From an uncultured Pelagibacteraceae bacterium (GTDB lineage Bacteria; Pseudomonadota; Alphaproteobacteria; Pelagibacterales; Pelagibacteraceae): 35,547 bases of DNA. The number at the start of each line of letters is the position of its first letter. The stretch's first letter is position 1. Positions 8,247-16,104 of the stretch are shown piece by piece. The notes below the pieces were generated by a model. It did not search any database. It saw nothing but the letters and a program-made list of their open reading frames with translations, and was not told the DNA's origin. Both the position numbers and the translations under genes were made by a program. The stretch lies in NCBI GenBank assembly GCA_902580135.1, contig CACHJL010000009.1, positions 1 to 35,547 of the forward strand. The letters are read 5' to 3'.

Positions 8247-9308
8247 ATGAATTTTGTAAAAATTTTTAAAAAAAAAAAAGTTTTAATTACAGGTTTTAAT
8301 GGCTTCAAAGGAGCATGGTTAAGTATTTGGTTAAACCAATTAGGTGCAAAACTATATGGTATTTCCCTAAAAAATAATGATAAAAAAAATCATTATAACT
8401 TGGTTAAAAAAAAAATTAATCTAAAAGAATTCTATATCGATATTAGAGATCGCAAAAAATTGAAAAAAACTATTCTTAAAATCAAACCTGATTTTGTTTT
8501 TCACTTAGCTGCGCAATCTATAGTATATAAATCGGTAAAAGAACCAGCGTTTAACTGGGAAACAAATGTAATAGGTTTTTTAAATATTTTACTTAGCTTA
8601 TCACAATTAAAAAATAAATGTGTTGGTGTTCTAATAACAAGTGATAAATGTTACAAAAATTTAGAAAGATTAAAAGGTTACTCAGAGGAAGATATACTTG
8701 GTGGAATAGATCCTTACAGCGCATCTAAAGCTTCTTCAGAAATATTATTTAATTCATTTTTCAAAACTTTTATTTTGAACAAAAATCAATATTTGAGAGT
8801 AGCAACTGCTAGAGCGGGGAATGTAATTGGTGGTGGAGATTGGACACAAATGCGTCTTATTCCAGACTGTATGAAAAAATGGCTTTATAATAAAACAGTT
8901 ATGATTAGAAATCCTAAAGCAACAAGGCCTTGGCAACATGTTCTAGAAGCATTAAATGGTTATTTGTTATTAGCATCAAAAATGAGCAAAAGCAAAAAAC
9001 TTAATGGAGAGTCATTTAACTTTAGTTCAAATAAAATTAAAAATGAACCTGTTATCAATTTTATTAAAAATATCCAAAAACTTTGGCCAAATATCAAATG
9101 GAAAGTTGTTAAAAACAAGAAATTTTATGAAAGTAAATTATTACAGCTTAATAATCAAAAAGCTAAAAAAAAGTTAAAATGGTCTGCAAAATTAAATTTT
9201 AAAGAAACAATTGTTTACTTGGTAGAATGGTATAAAAAATTTAAAACAAATAAAGATTTGATATACGATATTTCTGTTAAACAAATCAAATTATTTGATA
9301 AAAAATAA
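8247..9308 (+). CDS. rfbG: CDP-glucose 4,6-dehydratase
   Basis: A 353-residue extended SDR. It has TGFNGFKG (15-22), FHLAAQSIV (85-93), TSDKCY (131-136), catalytic YSASK (Y157, K161), ARAGNVIGGGDW (188-199) and RPWQHVLE (227-234). This combination, especially TSDKCY, GNVIGGGDW and RPWQHVLE, is characteristic of CDP-glucose 4,6-dehydratase, which converts CDP-D-glucose to CDP-4-keto-6-deoxy-D-glucose. The length matches the family. The cytidylyltransferase that makes its substrate follows 2 nt downstream, supporting the assignment. It opens the second biosynthetic block, after a 39-nt gap that could hold a promoter. No clear Shine-Dalgarno is visible. Confidence 0.92.
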   Translation: MNFVKIFKKKKVLITGFNGFKGAWLSIWLNQLGAKLYGISLKNNDKKNHYNLVKKKINLKEFYIDIRDRKKLKKTILKIKPDFVFHLAAQSIVYKSVKEPAFNWETNVIGFLNILLSLSQLKNKCVGVLITSDKCYKNLERLKGYSEEDILGGIDPYSASKASSEILFNSFFKTFILNKNQYLRVATARAGNVIGGGDWTQMRLIPDCMKKWLYNKTVMIRNPKATRPWQHVLEALNGYLLLASKMSKSKKLNGESFNFSSNKIKNEPVINFIKNIQKLWPNIKWKVVKNKKFYESKLLQLNNQKAKKKLKWSAKLNFKETIVYLVEWYKKFKTNKDLIYDISVKQIKLFDKK

Positions 9309-9310
9309 AA

Positions 9311-9985
9311 ATGACTAAAGTAGTTATTCTTGCAGGAGGTTTTGGAACTAGACTTTCTGAATATACAAAAAAAATTCCAAAACCAATGGTTAAGATAAAA
9401 AAAAAACCTATATTAATTTATATAATGGAACATTATGCAAAATATGGATTTAAAGAGTTCTATATAGCATTGGGATATAAAGGATCTTTAATAAAAAAAT
9501 TTTTTAAAAATAAGAAATTTGGATGGAAGATTAATTTAATTGATACAGGAAAAAATACTATGACAGGAGGAAGATTAAAAAGATTAAAAAGCTATCTCAA
9601 AAATGAAACTTTCATGTTAACCTATGGAGATGGAGTATCAAATGTAAATTTGAAAAAACTTTTAAATTTTCATAAAAAAAATAATAAATTAATGACCTTA
9701 ACCGCAGTAAGACCTCCAGCAAGATTTGGAGCAATTAAAATTAAGGGCAATGTAGTAAGTTATTTTAAAGAAAAATCCAAACTTGACGAAGGCTGGATAA
9801 ATGGAGGTTTTTTTGTAATAAATTCAGAATTTCTAAAACTAATTAAGAATGATAAAACATATTTAGAGAGAGAGCCAATTGAGAATGCATGTTTAAAAAA
9901 ACAGGTAACAGCGTTTAAGCATAGTGGGTTTTGGCAGTGCATGGATACTAAAAGAGATAAAGATAAATTAGAAAAAATATTATAA
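9311..9985 (+). CDS. rfbF: Glucose-1-phosphate cytidylyltransferase, compact form
   Basis: A 224-residue nucleotidyltransferase making CDP-glucose from CTP and glucose-1-phosphate. Motifs are GGFGTRL (9-15), IPKPM (22-26), DTGKNTMTGGRLKR (78-91), YGDG (105-108), RPPARFGA (134-141), WINGGFFV (162-169) and FWQCMDTKRD near the end. TMTGGRLKR and ARFGA are typical RfbF signatures. It is about 30 residues shorter than the familiar enzymes of roughly 257. The shortfall lies between IKKFF and the DTG motif, where a loop of about 20 residues is missing, and at the extreme C terminus. Catalytic motifs are intact, so it is judged functional. It sits 2 nt after rfbG. Confidence 0.9.
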   Translation: MTKVVILAGGFGTRLSEYTKKIPKPMVKIKKKPILIYIMEHYAKYGFKEFYIALGYKGSLIKKFFKNKKFGWKINLIDTGKNTMTGGRLKRLKSYLKNETFMLTYGDGVSNVNLKKLLNFHKKNNKLMTLTAVRPPARFGAIKIKGNVVSYFKEKSKLDEGWINGGFFVINSEFLKLIKNDKTYLEREPIENACLKKQVTAFKHSGFWQCMDTKRDKDKLEKIL

Positions 9986-10000
9986 TTATAATTCTGTCAA

Positions 10001-10918
10001 TTGAAAAAAAAAATTCTTATTTGCGGTGGAACAGGTTTTATTGGTTACCATTTATCTTTAGAGGCAATAAAAAAAGGATTTAATGTAACTTCAGTTTCAA
10101 CTAATCCACCAAAAAAAATAAGATATTCCAATAAAGTTAAATATATAGAATGTGATTTATCAGATTCAAATAGTCTAAAAAAAAAAATAAAAGGTAGATT
10201 TGATTATGTAATCAATCTTGCTGGTTATGTAAATCATAGTGAAAAATTAAACACTTATAATAGTCATTATAAAGGTTGTAAAAACTTGGCAAATTTTTTT
10301 TTAAATAAAAAATTGAATTCCTTTATTCAAATTGGAAGTAGTGTTGAATATGGCAATGTTAGATCCCCACAAAAAGAAAAATTATTTACAAAAAAAAAAA
10401 TTAAATCTACTTATGGTGTCGCAAAACTAAAGGCTACTAAATATTTAATAAATTTATATAATACTAAATCATTTCCAGTAACTATATTAAGGTTATATCT
10501 TGTATATGGTCCTCGACAAGATATAAATAGAGTAATCCCAATAACTATTTCAAACTGCTTGAAAGATTTTGAATTTGATTGCTCAAATGGAAATCAGTAT
10601 AGAGATTTTCTATTTATAGATGACCTTACTAAAGCAGTATTTAAATGCTTAAATAATAAAAGAGCAAAAGGAGAAATTATTAATATAGGCAGTAAAAAAC
10701 CAAAAAAAATTAAAGAAGTGATTAAATATATAAATAAAAAAATAAAAAAAGGAAAACCTATTTTTGGCAAAGTTCAATTAAGAAAAGATGAAATAATGAA
10801 ATTGTATCCTGATATTTCAAAAGCAAGAAAAATTATTAATTGGACACCAAAAATAAACTTTTATAAAGGAATGATTAAAACAATAAATTATTATAAAAAA
10901 TGTTATCAATTATTTTAG
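10001..10918 (+). CDS. NAD-dependent epimerase/dehydratase, candidate CDP-4-keto-dideoxyhexose reductase
   Basis: A 305-residue extended SDR with GGTGFIG (9-15), NLAGYVNH (72-79), IGSSVEYG (111-118), catalytic YGVAK (Y138, K142), RLYLVYGPRQ and RDFLFIDD. The frame opens with TTG at 10001; the Rossmann glycine loop begins only eight residues in, so a later start would destroy it. Placed after rfbG-rfbF and ahead of a 3-dehydratase, it could be the 4-ketoreductase that finishes a CDP-3,6-dideoxyhexose (abequose or paratose synthase-like). A 4-epimerase is an alternative. It overlaps wecB by 19 nt. Confidence 0.8.
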   Translation: MKKKILICGGTGFIGYHLSLEAIKKGFNVTSVSTNPPKKIRYSNKVKYIECDLSDSNSLKKKIKGRFDYVINLAGYVNHSEKLNTYNSHYKGCKNLANFFLNKKLNSFIQIGSSVEYGNVRSPQKEKLFTKKKIKSTYGVAKLKATKYLINLYNTKSFPVTILRLYLVYGPRQDINRVIPITISNCLKDFEFDCSNGNQYRDFLFIDDLTKAVFKCLNNKRAKGEIINIGSKKPKKIKEVIKYINKKIKKGKPIFGKVQLRKDEIMKLYPDISKARKIINWTPKINFYKGMIKTINYYKKCYQLF

Positions 10919-11994
10919 GAACAAGACCAGAAATTATTAAACTATATCCATTAATTAGTTTGTTAAAAAAAGAAAAAATTAATTTTAATATAATTCATAC
11001 TGGTCAGCATTATTCAAATAATCTAAATAATATATTTCTTAAACAACTAAGAATACCTAAAAATAAAATTATAAATCTTAAAGTGGGTTCGACTCACCAT
11101 GCAAGACAAATTTCATTAATGGCTATTGGTATTGAAAAATATTTAAAAAATAACAAGAAAGTAAAAGCAGTTATTGTATATGGTGATACTAACTCAGCAT
11201 TAGCTGGCTCTTTAGCTTCAATTAATATTAAAAATATATACTTAATACATTTAGAGGCGGGTTTAAGAAGTTTTGACAAAAATATGCCAGAAGAAATTAG
11301 CAGAAGATTAATAGACCACTGTTCTGACCTATTACTTTGTCCAACTAAAACATCAAAAGATTATCTTTTAAAAGAAGGTATAAAAAAAGATAAGATCCAT
11401 ATTGTTGGAAATACAATTGTTGATGCATTAAAATCTAAAATTGTTCAAAGTTCAATCAAAAAAAATTTTAATAAATTAAAAAAAAATTATTTGTTATTAA
11501 CAATTCATAGAGAAGAAAATACTTTTGATCCAAATAAGCTAAAAATAATAATAAGTAGTATACAAAAAATTTGTAAAAATCAAAAACTACATGCAATTTT
11601 TCCGATACATCCTAAAACAAAAAAATTATTATCAAGATTAAAATATGATCAAAAGTTAATAAGAGTTATTCAACCATTAAATTATTTAAGTTTTATAAAT
11701 CTTTTAAAAAATTGTAAAATTGTGGTGAGCGACTCTGGAGGCATTCAAGAAGAAGCATGTATATTAAAAATACCATTAATTACAGTAAGAAATAGCACAG
11801 AAAGACCAGAAACTATTAAAATAGGTTGCAATATATTAACTAGTGTAAGCAGTAATAATATATATAAAAATGCAAAAATAATTTTAAAAAAAAAAATTTA
11901 TTGGAAAAATCCTTATGGAAAAGGTGATGCATCAAAAAAATCTTTAAAAATTATTCAAAAAATGATTCACAAAAATGAAAAAAAATATTATTAG
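10900..11994 (+). CDS. wecB: UDP-N-acetylglucosamine 2-epimerase (non-hydrolysing type)
   Basis: A 364-residue GT-B-fold epimerase that interconverts UDP-GlcNAc and UDP-ManNAc. It has GTRPEIIK (7-14), HTGQHY (33-38), YGDTNSALAG (94-103), HLEAGLRSFD (117-126), MPEEISRR (129-136), an IHREENTFDP block and a SDSGGIQEEA block near the C terminus. These include the acidic and His positions expected for catalysis in WecB/MnaA. The length is normal. The start lies 19 nt inside the preceding gene and gives the expected N terminus, so the overlap is real. No UDP-ManNAc dehydrogenase (WecC) is in the window, so UDP-ManNAc may be used directly. Confidence 0.92.
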   Translation: MLSIILGTRPEIIKLYPLISLLKKEKINFNIIHTGQHYSNNLNNIFLKQLRIPKNKIINLKVGSTHHARQISLMAIGIEKYLKNNKKVKAVIVYGDTNSALAGSLASINIKNIYLIHLEAGLRSFDKNMPEEISRRLIDHCSDLLLCPTKTSKDYLLKEGIKKDKIHIVGNTIVDALKSKIVQSSIKKNFNKLKKNYLLLTIHREENTFDPNKLKIIISSIQKICKNQKLHAIFPIHPKTKKLLSRLKYDQKLIRVIQPLNYLSFINLLKNCKIVVSDSGGIQEEACILKIPLITVRNSTERPETIKIGCNILTSVSSNNIYKNAKIILKKKIYWKNPYGKGDASKKSLKIIQKMIHKNEKKYY

Positions 11995-13252
11995 AAATTA
12001 TCTAGATCATAATCTAAAAAAATTAGAAAAAAAAAATTTTTCAAATAGTAGGCTTCCGTTAAGTTTTGCACAGTATGACTCCAAAGATATACTGAATAGT
12101 ATAAATACCCTTATAAAAGGTTGGCCAACTATTGGAAATGAAGTTAAACAGGTTGAAAAAAAAATTCAGAGATTTCTTAGGATAAAAAATGCAATTATGC
12201 TTAATTCTGGGGGATCAGCCAATTTCTTAATTTTATATTTATTGTGTTCACCGTATGCAAAAAAAGAAGATAAACTTCATGAAGGTGATGAAGTAATAAC
12301 TCCTGCGGTGACATGGAGCACAACAGTTAGCCCTATAATTCAAAATAAGTTAGTACCAGTTTTAGCAGATGTTAATTTATCTACCTACGATATAAATATA
12401 AATTCAATTGAAAAAAATATATCAAAAAAAACAAAAGCCATTATGATTGTTAATCCTCTTGGACATGTATGTGACATGAAAAAAATACAATCAATTTGTA
12501 AAAAAAATAATCTTTTACTAATAGAAGATAATTGTGAGTCAATTGGTGCAAAATATAATAACAAGTTTGCAGGAACATTTGGTAAATTTTCCTCAATATC
12601 GATGTATCAATCTCATCATATTTCAAGCGTAGAAGGAGGCATGATACTTACAAACGATGATTATTATGCTGATATTTTAAGAAGTATGAGAGCAAATGGC
12701 TGGCTAAGAGAAGTTAAAAATATGAAAACGAGAAAAATTTTTTTGAAAAGCTTTCGAGATATAGATGAGTCTTTTATGTTTCCTTACATTGGATTTAATT
12801 TTAAACCAACTGACCTTTCAGCAGCTTTAGTAAAAAATCAAATAGACAAATTAAATGAATTTATTAATAAAAGAAAATTTGCTGCGAGAAAAATAATCAA
12901 AAATTTAAATAAATTTGATCAATTTTTATACTTACCAAAAGAATATAGTAATATTAAAAATAGTTGGTTTACATTTCCAATAGTAGTTAAAAAAAATAAA
13001 TTTTTTACAAAAAAAATGCTTACAAATTTTTTAACAAAAAACAGAATTGACAATAGACCAATTATAGCTGGAAACATTGCAGATCAACCATTTATAAAAA
13101 AATTTAAACATAAAAAAAAGAAATTAATTAATGCTGAATTGGTAATGAACTCAGGATTTTTTATTGGTTTGAATCATATGTTAAATAAAAAAAGAGTAGA
13201 TTATATAATAAAAGTTTTTAATAAATTTTTCAAAAAGACCATTAAAGAATAA
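11975..13252 (+). CDS. PMP-dependent 4-keto-6-deoxyhexose 3-dehydratase (ColD/RfbH-like)
   Basis: A 425-residue member of the DegT/DnrJ/EryC1/StrS fold. The PLP-lysine position of aminotransferases reads YQSHHISSVEGG (211-222), with a His pair at 214-215. This His-for-Lys change is the hallmark of sugar 3-dehydratases (ColD; E1/RfbH), which use PMP to remove the C3 hydroxyl. IEDNCESIGA (183-192) supplies the cofactor-ring Asp, and IMLNSGGSAN (74-83) the phosphate site. The four-Cys [2Fe-2S] segment of E1/RfbH is absent after the EGG motif (the region reads RANGWLREV), so it is more like ColD and should need no E3 reductase. With rfbF and rfbG nearby the substrate is probably CDP-4-keto-6-deoxyglucose. 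It overlaps wecB by 20 nt. Confidence 0.85.
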   Translation: MKKNIIRNYLDHNLKKLEKKNFSNSRLPLSFAQYDSKDILNSINTLIKGWPTIGNEVKQVEKKIQRFLRIKNAIMLNSGGSANFLILYLLCSPYAKKEDKLHEGDEVITPAVTWSTTVSPIIQNKLVPVLADVNLSTYDININSIEKNISKKTKAIMIVNPLGHVCDMKKIQSICKKNNLLLIEDNCESIGAKYNNKFAGTFGKFSSISMYQSHHISSVEGGMILTNDDYYADILRSMRANGWLREVKNMKTRKIFLKSFRDIDESFMFPYIGFNFKPTDLSAALVKNQIDKLNEFINKRKFAARKIIKNLNKFDQFLYLPKEYSNIKNSWFTFPIVVKKNKFFTKKMLTNFLTKNRIDNRPIIAGNIADQPFIKKFKHKKKKLINAELVMNSGFFIGLNHMLNKKRVDYIIKVFNKFFKKTIKE

Positions 13253-13962
13253 TGAATAAAAGTATTCTAATTCCAGTATTTAATGAGCAGGGAAATATTG
13301 GAAGTTTAATTACAAAAATAAATAAAAAAATAGATACTGATGATGAAATTATAATTATTGACGATGGTAGCACAGACAAAACTCATCAAGAGGCAGGAGA
13401 GCACAAATGTAAAGTTTTAAAACATGATAAAAATTTAGGAAAAGGTGCCGCAATGAGAACCGGTATTAAAAATGCCAAGGGTCAATTAATTATATTTATG
13501 GGAGGAGATGGACAGGACGACCCAGAGGAAATTGATTTATTAATAAATGGTGTAATTGAAGGTTATGATTATGTTATTGGCTCAAGATTTGTAAAAGATA
13601 GCAATTTAAAAGATAGATATTCAAATAAAGCTATTTTGCCAATTAATAAAATTGGAAATAAATCATTAACCTTTTTAATAAATATTTTATTTGGACAAAG
13701 CATTACGGATAGTCAATCTGAATTTAAATGTTTTAAAGCAGACAAACTGAAGGAGTTGAACTTAGAGAGCAACAGATATGAAATAGAAACGGAATTACTC
13801 ATAAAATCTTTTAGAAATAAACTAAAAATAAAGGAGGTACCTGTCCATAGATACGAAAGAATTCATGGAAAATCCAATTTGTTCGATGTTCCTTTTGGGA
13901 GGTTCATTTTTGGTTTGAAAGTTCTTAAAACTATAATAAAAGGGTATCTTTTTTGGAAGTAA
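13252..13962 (+). CDS. Glycosyltransferase family 2, DPM-like
   Basis: A 236-residue GT-A transferase with ILIPVFNEQGN (5-15), IIDDGSTD (35-42), NLGKGAAMRTG (61-71), GDGQDDPEE (85-93), GSRF and a SEFKCFKA segment. The GDGQ motif followed by DPE and the compact length resemble dolichol/polyprenyl-phosphate mannose synthase-type GT2 enzymes. No C-terminal membrane helices are obvious. It shares one base with the preceding 3-dehydratase stop and is 1 nt from the next SDR. It may make a polyprenyl-phosphate sugar for a GT-C membrane transferase, or transfer a sugar directly. The GDGQ form separates it from the two QDADLEY GT2s at 30370 and 32838. Confidence 0.88.
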   Translation: MNKSILIPVFNEQGNIGSLITKINKKIDTDDEIIIIDDGSTDKTHQEAGEHKCKVLKHDKNLGKGAAMRTGIKNAKGQLIIFMGGDGQDDPEEIDLLINGVIEGYDYVIGSRFVKDSNLKDRYSNKAILPINKIGNKSLTFLINILFGQSITDSQSEFKCFKADKLKELNLESNRYEIETELLIKSFRNKLKIKEVPVHRYERIHGKSNLFDVPFGRFIFGLKVLKTIIKGYLFWK

Positions 13963-13963
13963 T

Positions 13964-14932
13964 ATGAATGGTTTTTGGAAAAATAAAAAAATTTTATTAA
14001 CTGGCGCAGATGGATTCGTAGGCTCACATCTTGCAGAAAAACTAATCGATTTGGGTGTAAAGCTATCAATTGTAGTAAGAGGAACTTCTAATCATGGGAC
14101 TAGTAGTTATCATTTTAAAAATCTTAATAATAAATATATTAAAAAATGTAAGAAAATTATTTGTTGTGATATTTCATCAACAGATATTATTAGACATATA
14201 TTAAAAGATAAACCAAGCATAATAATGCATTTGGCTGCAAATGCTTATGTTCCCTATTCTTTTGAACATCCTCTTGAGGTTAATGAAGCAAATGTAATTG
14301 GAACATTAAATATTTTAGAAGCTGCAAGACAATTAAAATCAATTGATAGAATTGTATGTACATCTTCCAGCGAAGTTTATGGAACTGCGCTTACAAAAAA
14401 AATTGATGAAACGCATCCTCTTAATCCAACTTCACCATATGCAGCCTCCAAAGCTGCTGCTGACCGATATTGTTATTCTTACATTCAGACTTATAATTTA
14501 CCAATAACAATAATAAGACCATTTAACACTTATGGTCCTAGACATACTTACGATGTTATTCCAAAATTTATTAAAATGGCAATTAATAATAAAGATATTA
14601 CTATTCATGGAGATGGAAAACAATCTAGAGATTTGACTTATGTTTCTGACGCTGTTGAGGCGTTTCTTCTTGTTTCAAAAAATAAAAATTGTAAACAAAA
14701 AGTTATAAATTTTGGAACAGGAAAAGATTACAGTATAAATTTTTTAGCAAAAGAAATCAAAAAGATTTCAAAAAGTAAATCGAAAATAGTAAAAATTGAA
14801 AAAAGAAAAGCAGAAGTGCAAAGATTAACTTGTAATGCAAATAAGTGTAAGAGATTAGGTTGGAAACATAAAATTGGCATAAAAGAAGGTTTGAAGCTTA
14901 ACATTGAATGGGCAAAAAAAAATTGGATTTAA
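13964..14932 (+). CDS. Extended SDR, nucleotide-sugar 4,6-dehydratase/decarboxylase-like
   Basis: A 322-residue extended SDR. Motifs are TGADGFVG (13-20), HLAANAYV (89-96), TSSSEVYG (133-140), YAASK (Y159, K163), RPFNTYGPR (185-193) and GDGKQSRDLTYVSD. The Ser-Glu pair in SSSEVYG resembles GDP-mannose 4,6-dehydratases and UDP-glucuronate decarboxylases more than GalE, which lacks the Glu. The substrate is uncertain; UDP-GlcNAc, CDP- or GDP-sugars are all possible. It lies 1 nt after the GT2 and overlaps the downstream toroid-protein gene by 25 nt, so it belongs to the same operon. Confidence 0.85.
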   Translation: MNGFWKNKKILLTGADGFVGSHLAEKLIDLGVKLSIVVRGTSNHGTSSYHFKNLNNKYIKKCKKIICCDISSTDIIRHILKDKPSIIMHLAANAYVPYSFEHPLEVNEANVIGTLNILEAARQLKSIDRIVCTSSSEVYGTALTKKIDETHPLNPTSPYAASKAAADRYCYSYIQTYNLPITIIRPFNTYGPRHTYDVIPKFIKMAINNKDITIHGDGKQSRDLTYVSDAVEAFLLVSKNKNCKQKVINFGTGKDYSINFLAKEIKKISKSKSKIVKIEKRKAEVQRLTCNANKCKRLGWKHKIGIKEGLKLNIEWAKKNWI

Positions 14933-16104
14933 ATTTAAATAAAATTGAAAATTCAATTGATCAGGGAATACACTGGTTAATCAATTCAGGTATACAAAAT
15001 AAAAAAGGAAGTAGATCAGGTAGTGTTAACGCTTGGTTTGATACTAAAAGAAAAAAATATTCATTTATATATTCTGAGATTAACGGATATTTTATTACAA
15101 TGATGGTTTTTTTATATAAAAAAACTAATGATAAAAAATATATAAAATATGCTTTAAATTCTGCCAGTTGGTTAATAAAAAACGCTCTTCATAAAAATGG
15201 AGGTTTTAAATGTCTCTTCCTAATAGACAAAACCTCTTTGCATGCTTACAAAAAAAATCAAATCTACTCATTTGATAATGGTGTTATATTGAATGGATTT
15301 GTATCACTTTATAAAGTAACAAAAAAAAAATTTTTATTAAAAAAAGCAATCAAATGTGCCGATTGGTTGACAGATTATTGCATAGATAAAAATAATGGAG
15401 TTAAACCAGTTTATGAAATATCTGAAAATAAATTTTATGAATCAGATAAAGAATGGTCAACAATATCAGGTAGTTATCATACAAAAGTTGCGACTGGATT
15501 AGTGAACTTATATTCAGTAACAAAAAAAAAAAAATATTTAGAATTTGCAAAACGAATTTGTGATAGATCTTTGAAATTTCAGAATAAAAATGGAAGATTT
15601 ATTTCATTCCCATTTAAAGGAGGCACTAATGCGCATCCACATTGTTATTCGGCTGAAGGATTATGGTCAGTAGGAAAATATTTAAAAAATAAAAAATATT
15701 TATTTGCATCAAAAAAAGCTACTAGATGGATTTTAAAAGAACAAAATAGCAAAGGACAAGTACCAAGATTATATTTAGTTGATAGGATTATATATAATGA
15801 AAGAGTAGACGCTATAGCACAAGTTATAAGGCTATTGTTAATAAATACTGATTTTCAATCAGTTTTAAAATCTGATGTTAAAAGAAAAATTCAAAAACTA
15901 TTAAAAATACTTCTAAAATATCAAAATAAAAATCATAATAATATCAAAGTCGAAGGATCTTTTTATTGGGGTAAGACAAGCCAAGGAAAATTATTAAAAC
16001 ACCCAAACTCATGGGTAACTTTTTTTTCAATACAATCTTTAATTTTATTAAAAAGTTTTTTAAAGAATGAAAAATCAAATTTTGATTCTTTTGATCTTGT
16101 TTAA
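14908..16104 (+). CDS. Alpha/alpha-toroid (six-hairpin glycosidase-like) protein
   Basis: A 398-residue protein made of repeating helical hairpins, seen as recurring units such as KYIKYALNSASWLIKN, FLLKKAIKCADWLTD, KYLEFAKRICDR and YLFASKKATRWILKE. It also has IYSEINGYFI (about 52-61), a form of the YxEITGY signature found in glycan-active (alpha/alpha)6 proteins. Relatives include polysaccharide-biosynthesis proteins of the VpsJ type, glucuronyl C5-epimerase-like proteins and GH88-type enzymes. No signal peptide is visible, so a cytoplasmic role on precursors or lipid-linked units is likely. Which of these it is cannot be told. Its stop codon directly abuts the stop of the opposing gene at 16105. 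Confidence 0.7.
   Translation: MGKKKLDLNLNKIENSIDQGIHWLINSGIQNKKGSRSGSVNAWFDTKRKKYSFIYSEINGYFITMMVFLYKKTNDKKYIKYALNSASWLIKNALHKNGGFKCLFLIDKTSLHAYKKNQIYSFDNGVILNGFVSLYKVTKKKFLLKKAIKCADWLTDYCIDKNNGVKPVYEISENKFYESDKEWSTISGSYHTKVATGLVNLYSVTKKKKYLEFAKRICDRSLKFQNKNGRFISFPFKGGTNAHPHCYSAEGLWSVGKYLKNKKYLFASKKATRWILKEQNSKGQVPRLYLVDRIIYNERVDAIAQVIRLLLINTDFQSVLKSDVKRKIQKLLKILLKYQNKNHNNIKVEGSFYWGKTSQGKLLKHPNSWVTFFSIQSLILLKSFLKNEKSNFDSFDLV

Noticed and set aside
11975..13252. Annotation as a sugar aminotransferase
   Set aside because: The fold fits, but the PLP lysine is replaced by a His pair, the mark of 3-dehydratases.
13831..13839. Strong Shine-Dalgarno-like AAGGAGGTA
   Set aside because: It is inside the GT2 gene at 13252-13962, where it encodes Lys-Glu-Val, and no plausible start codon with a real gene follows.
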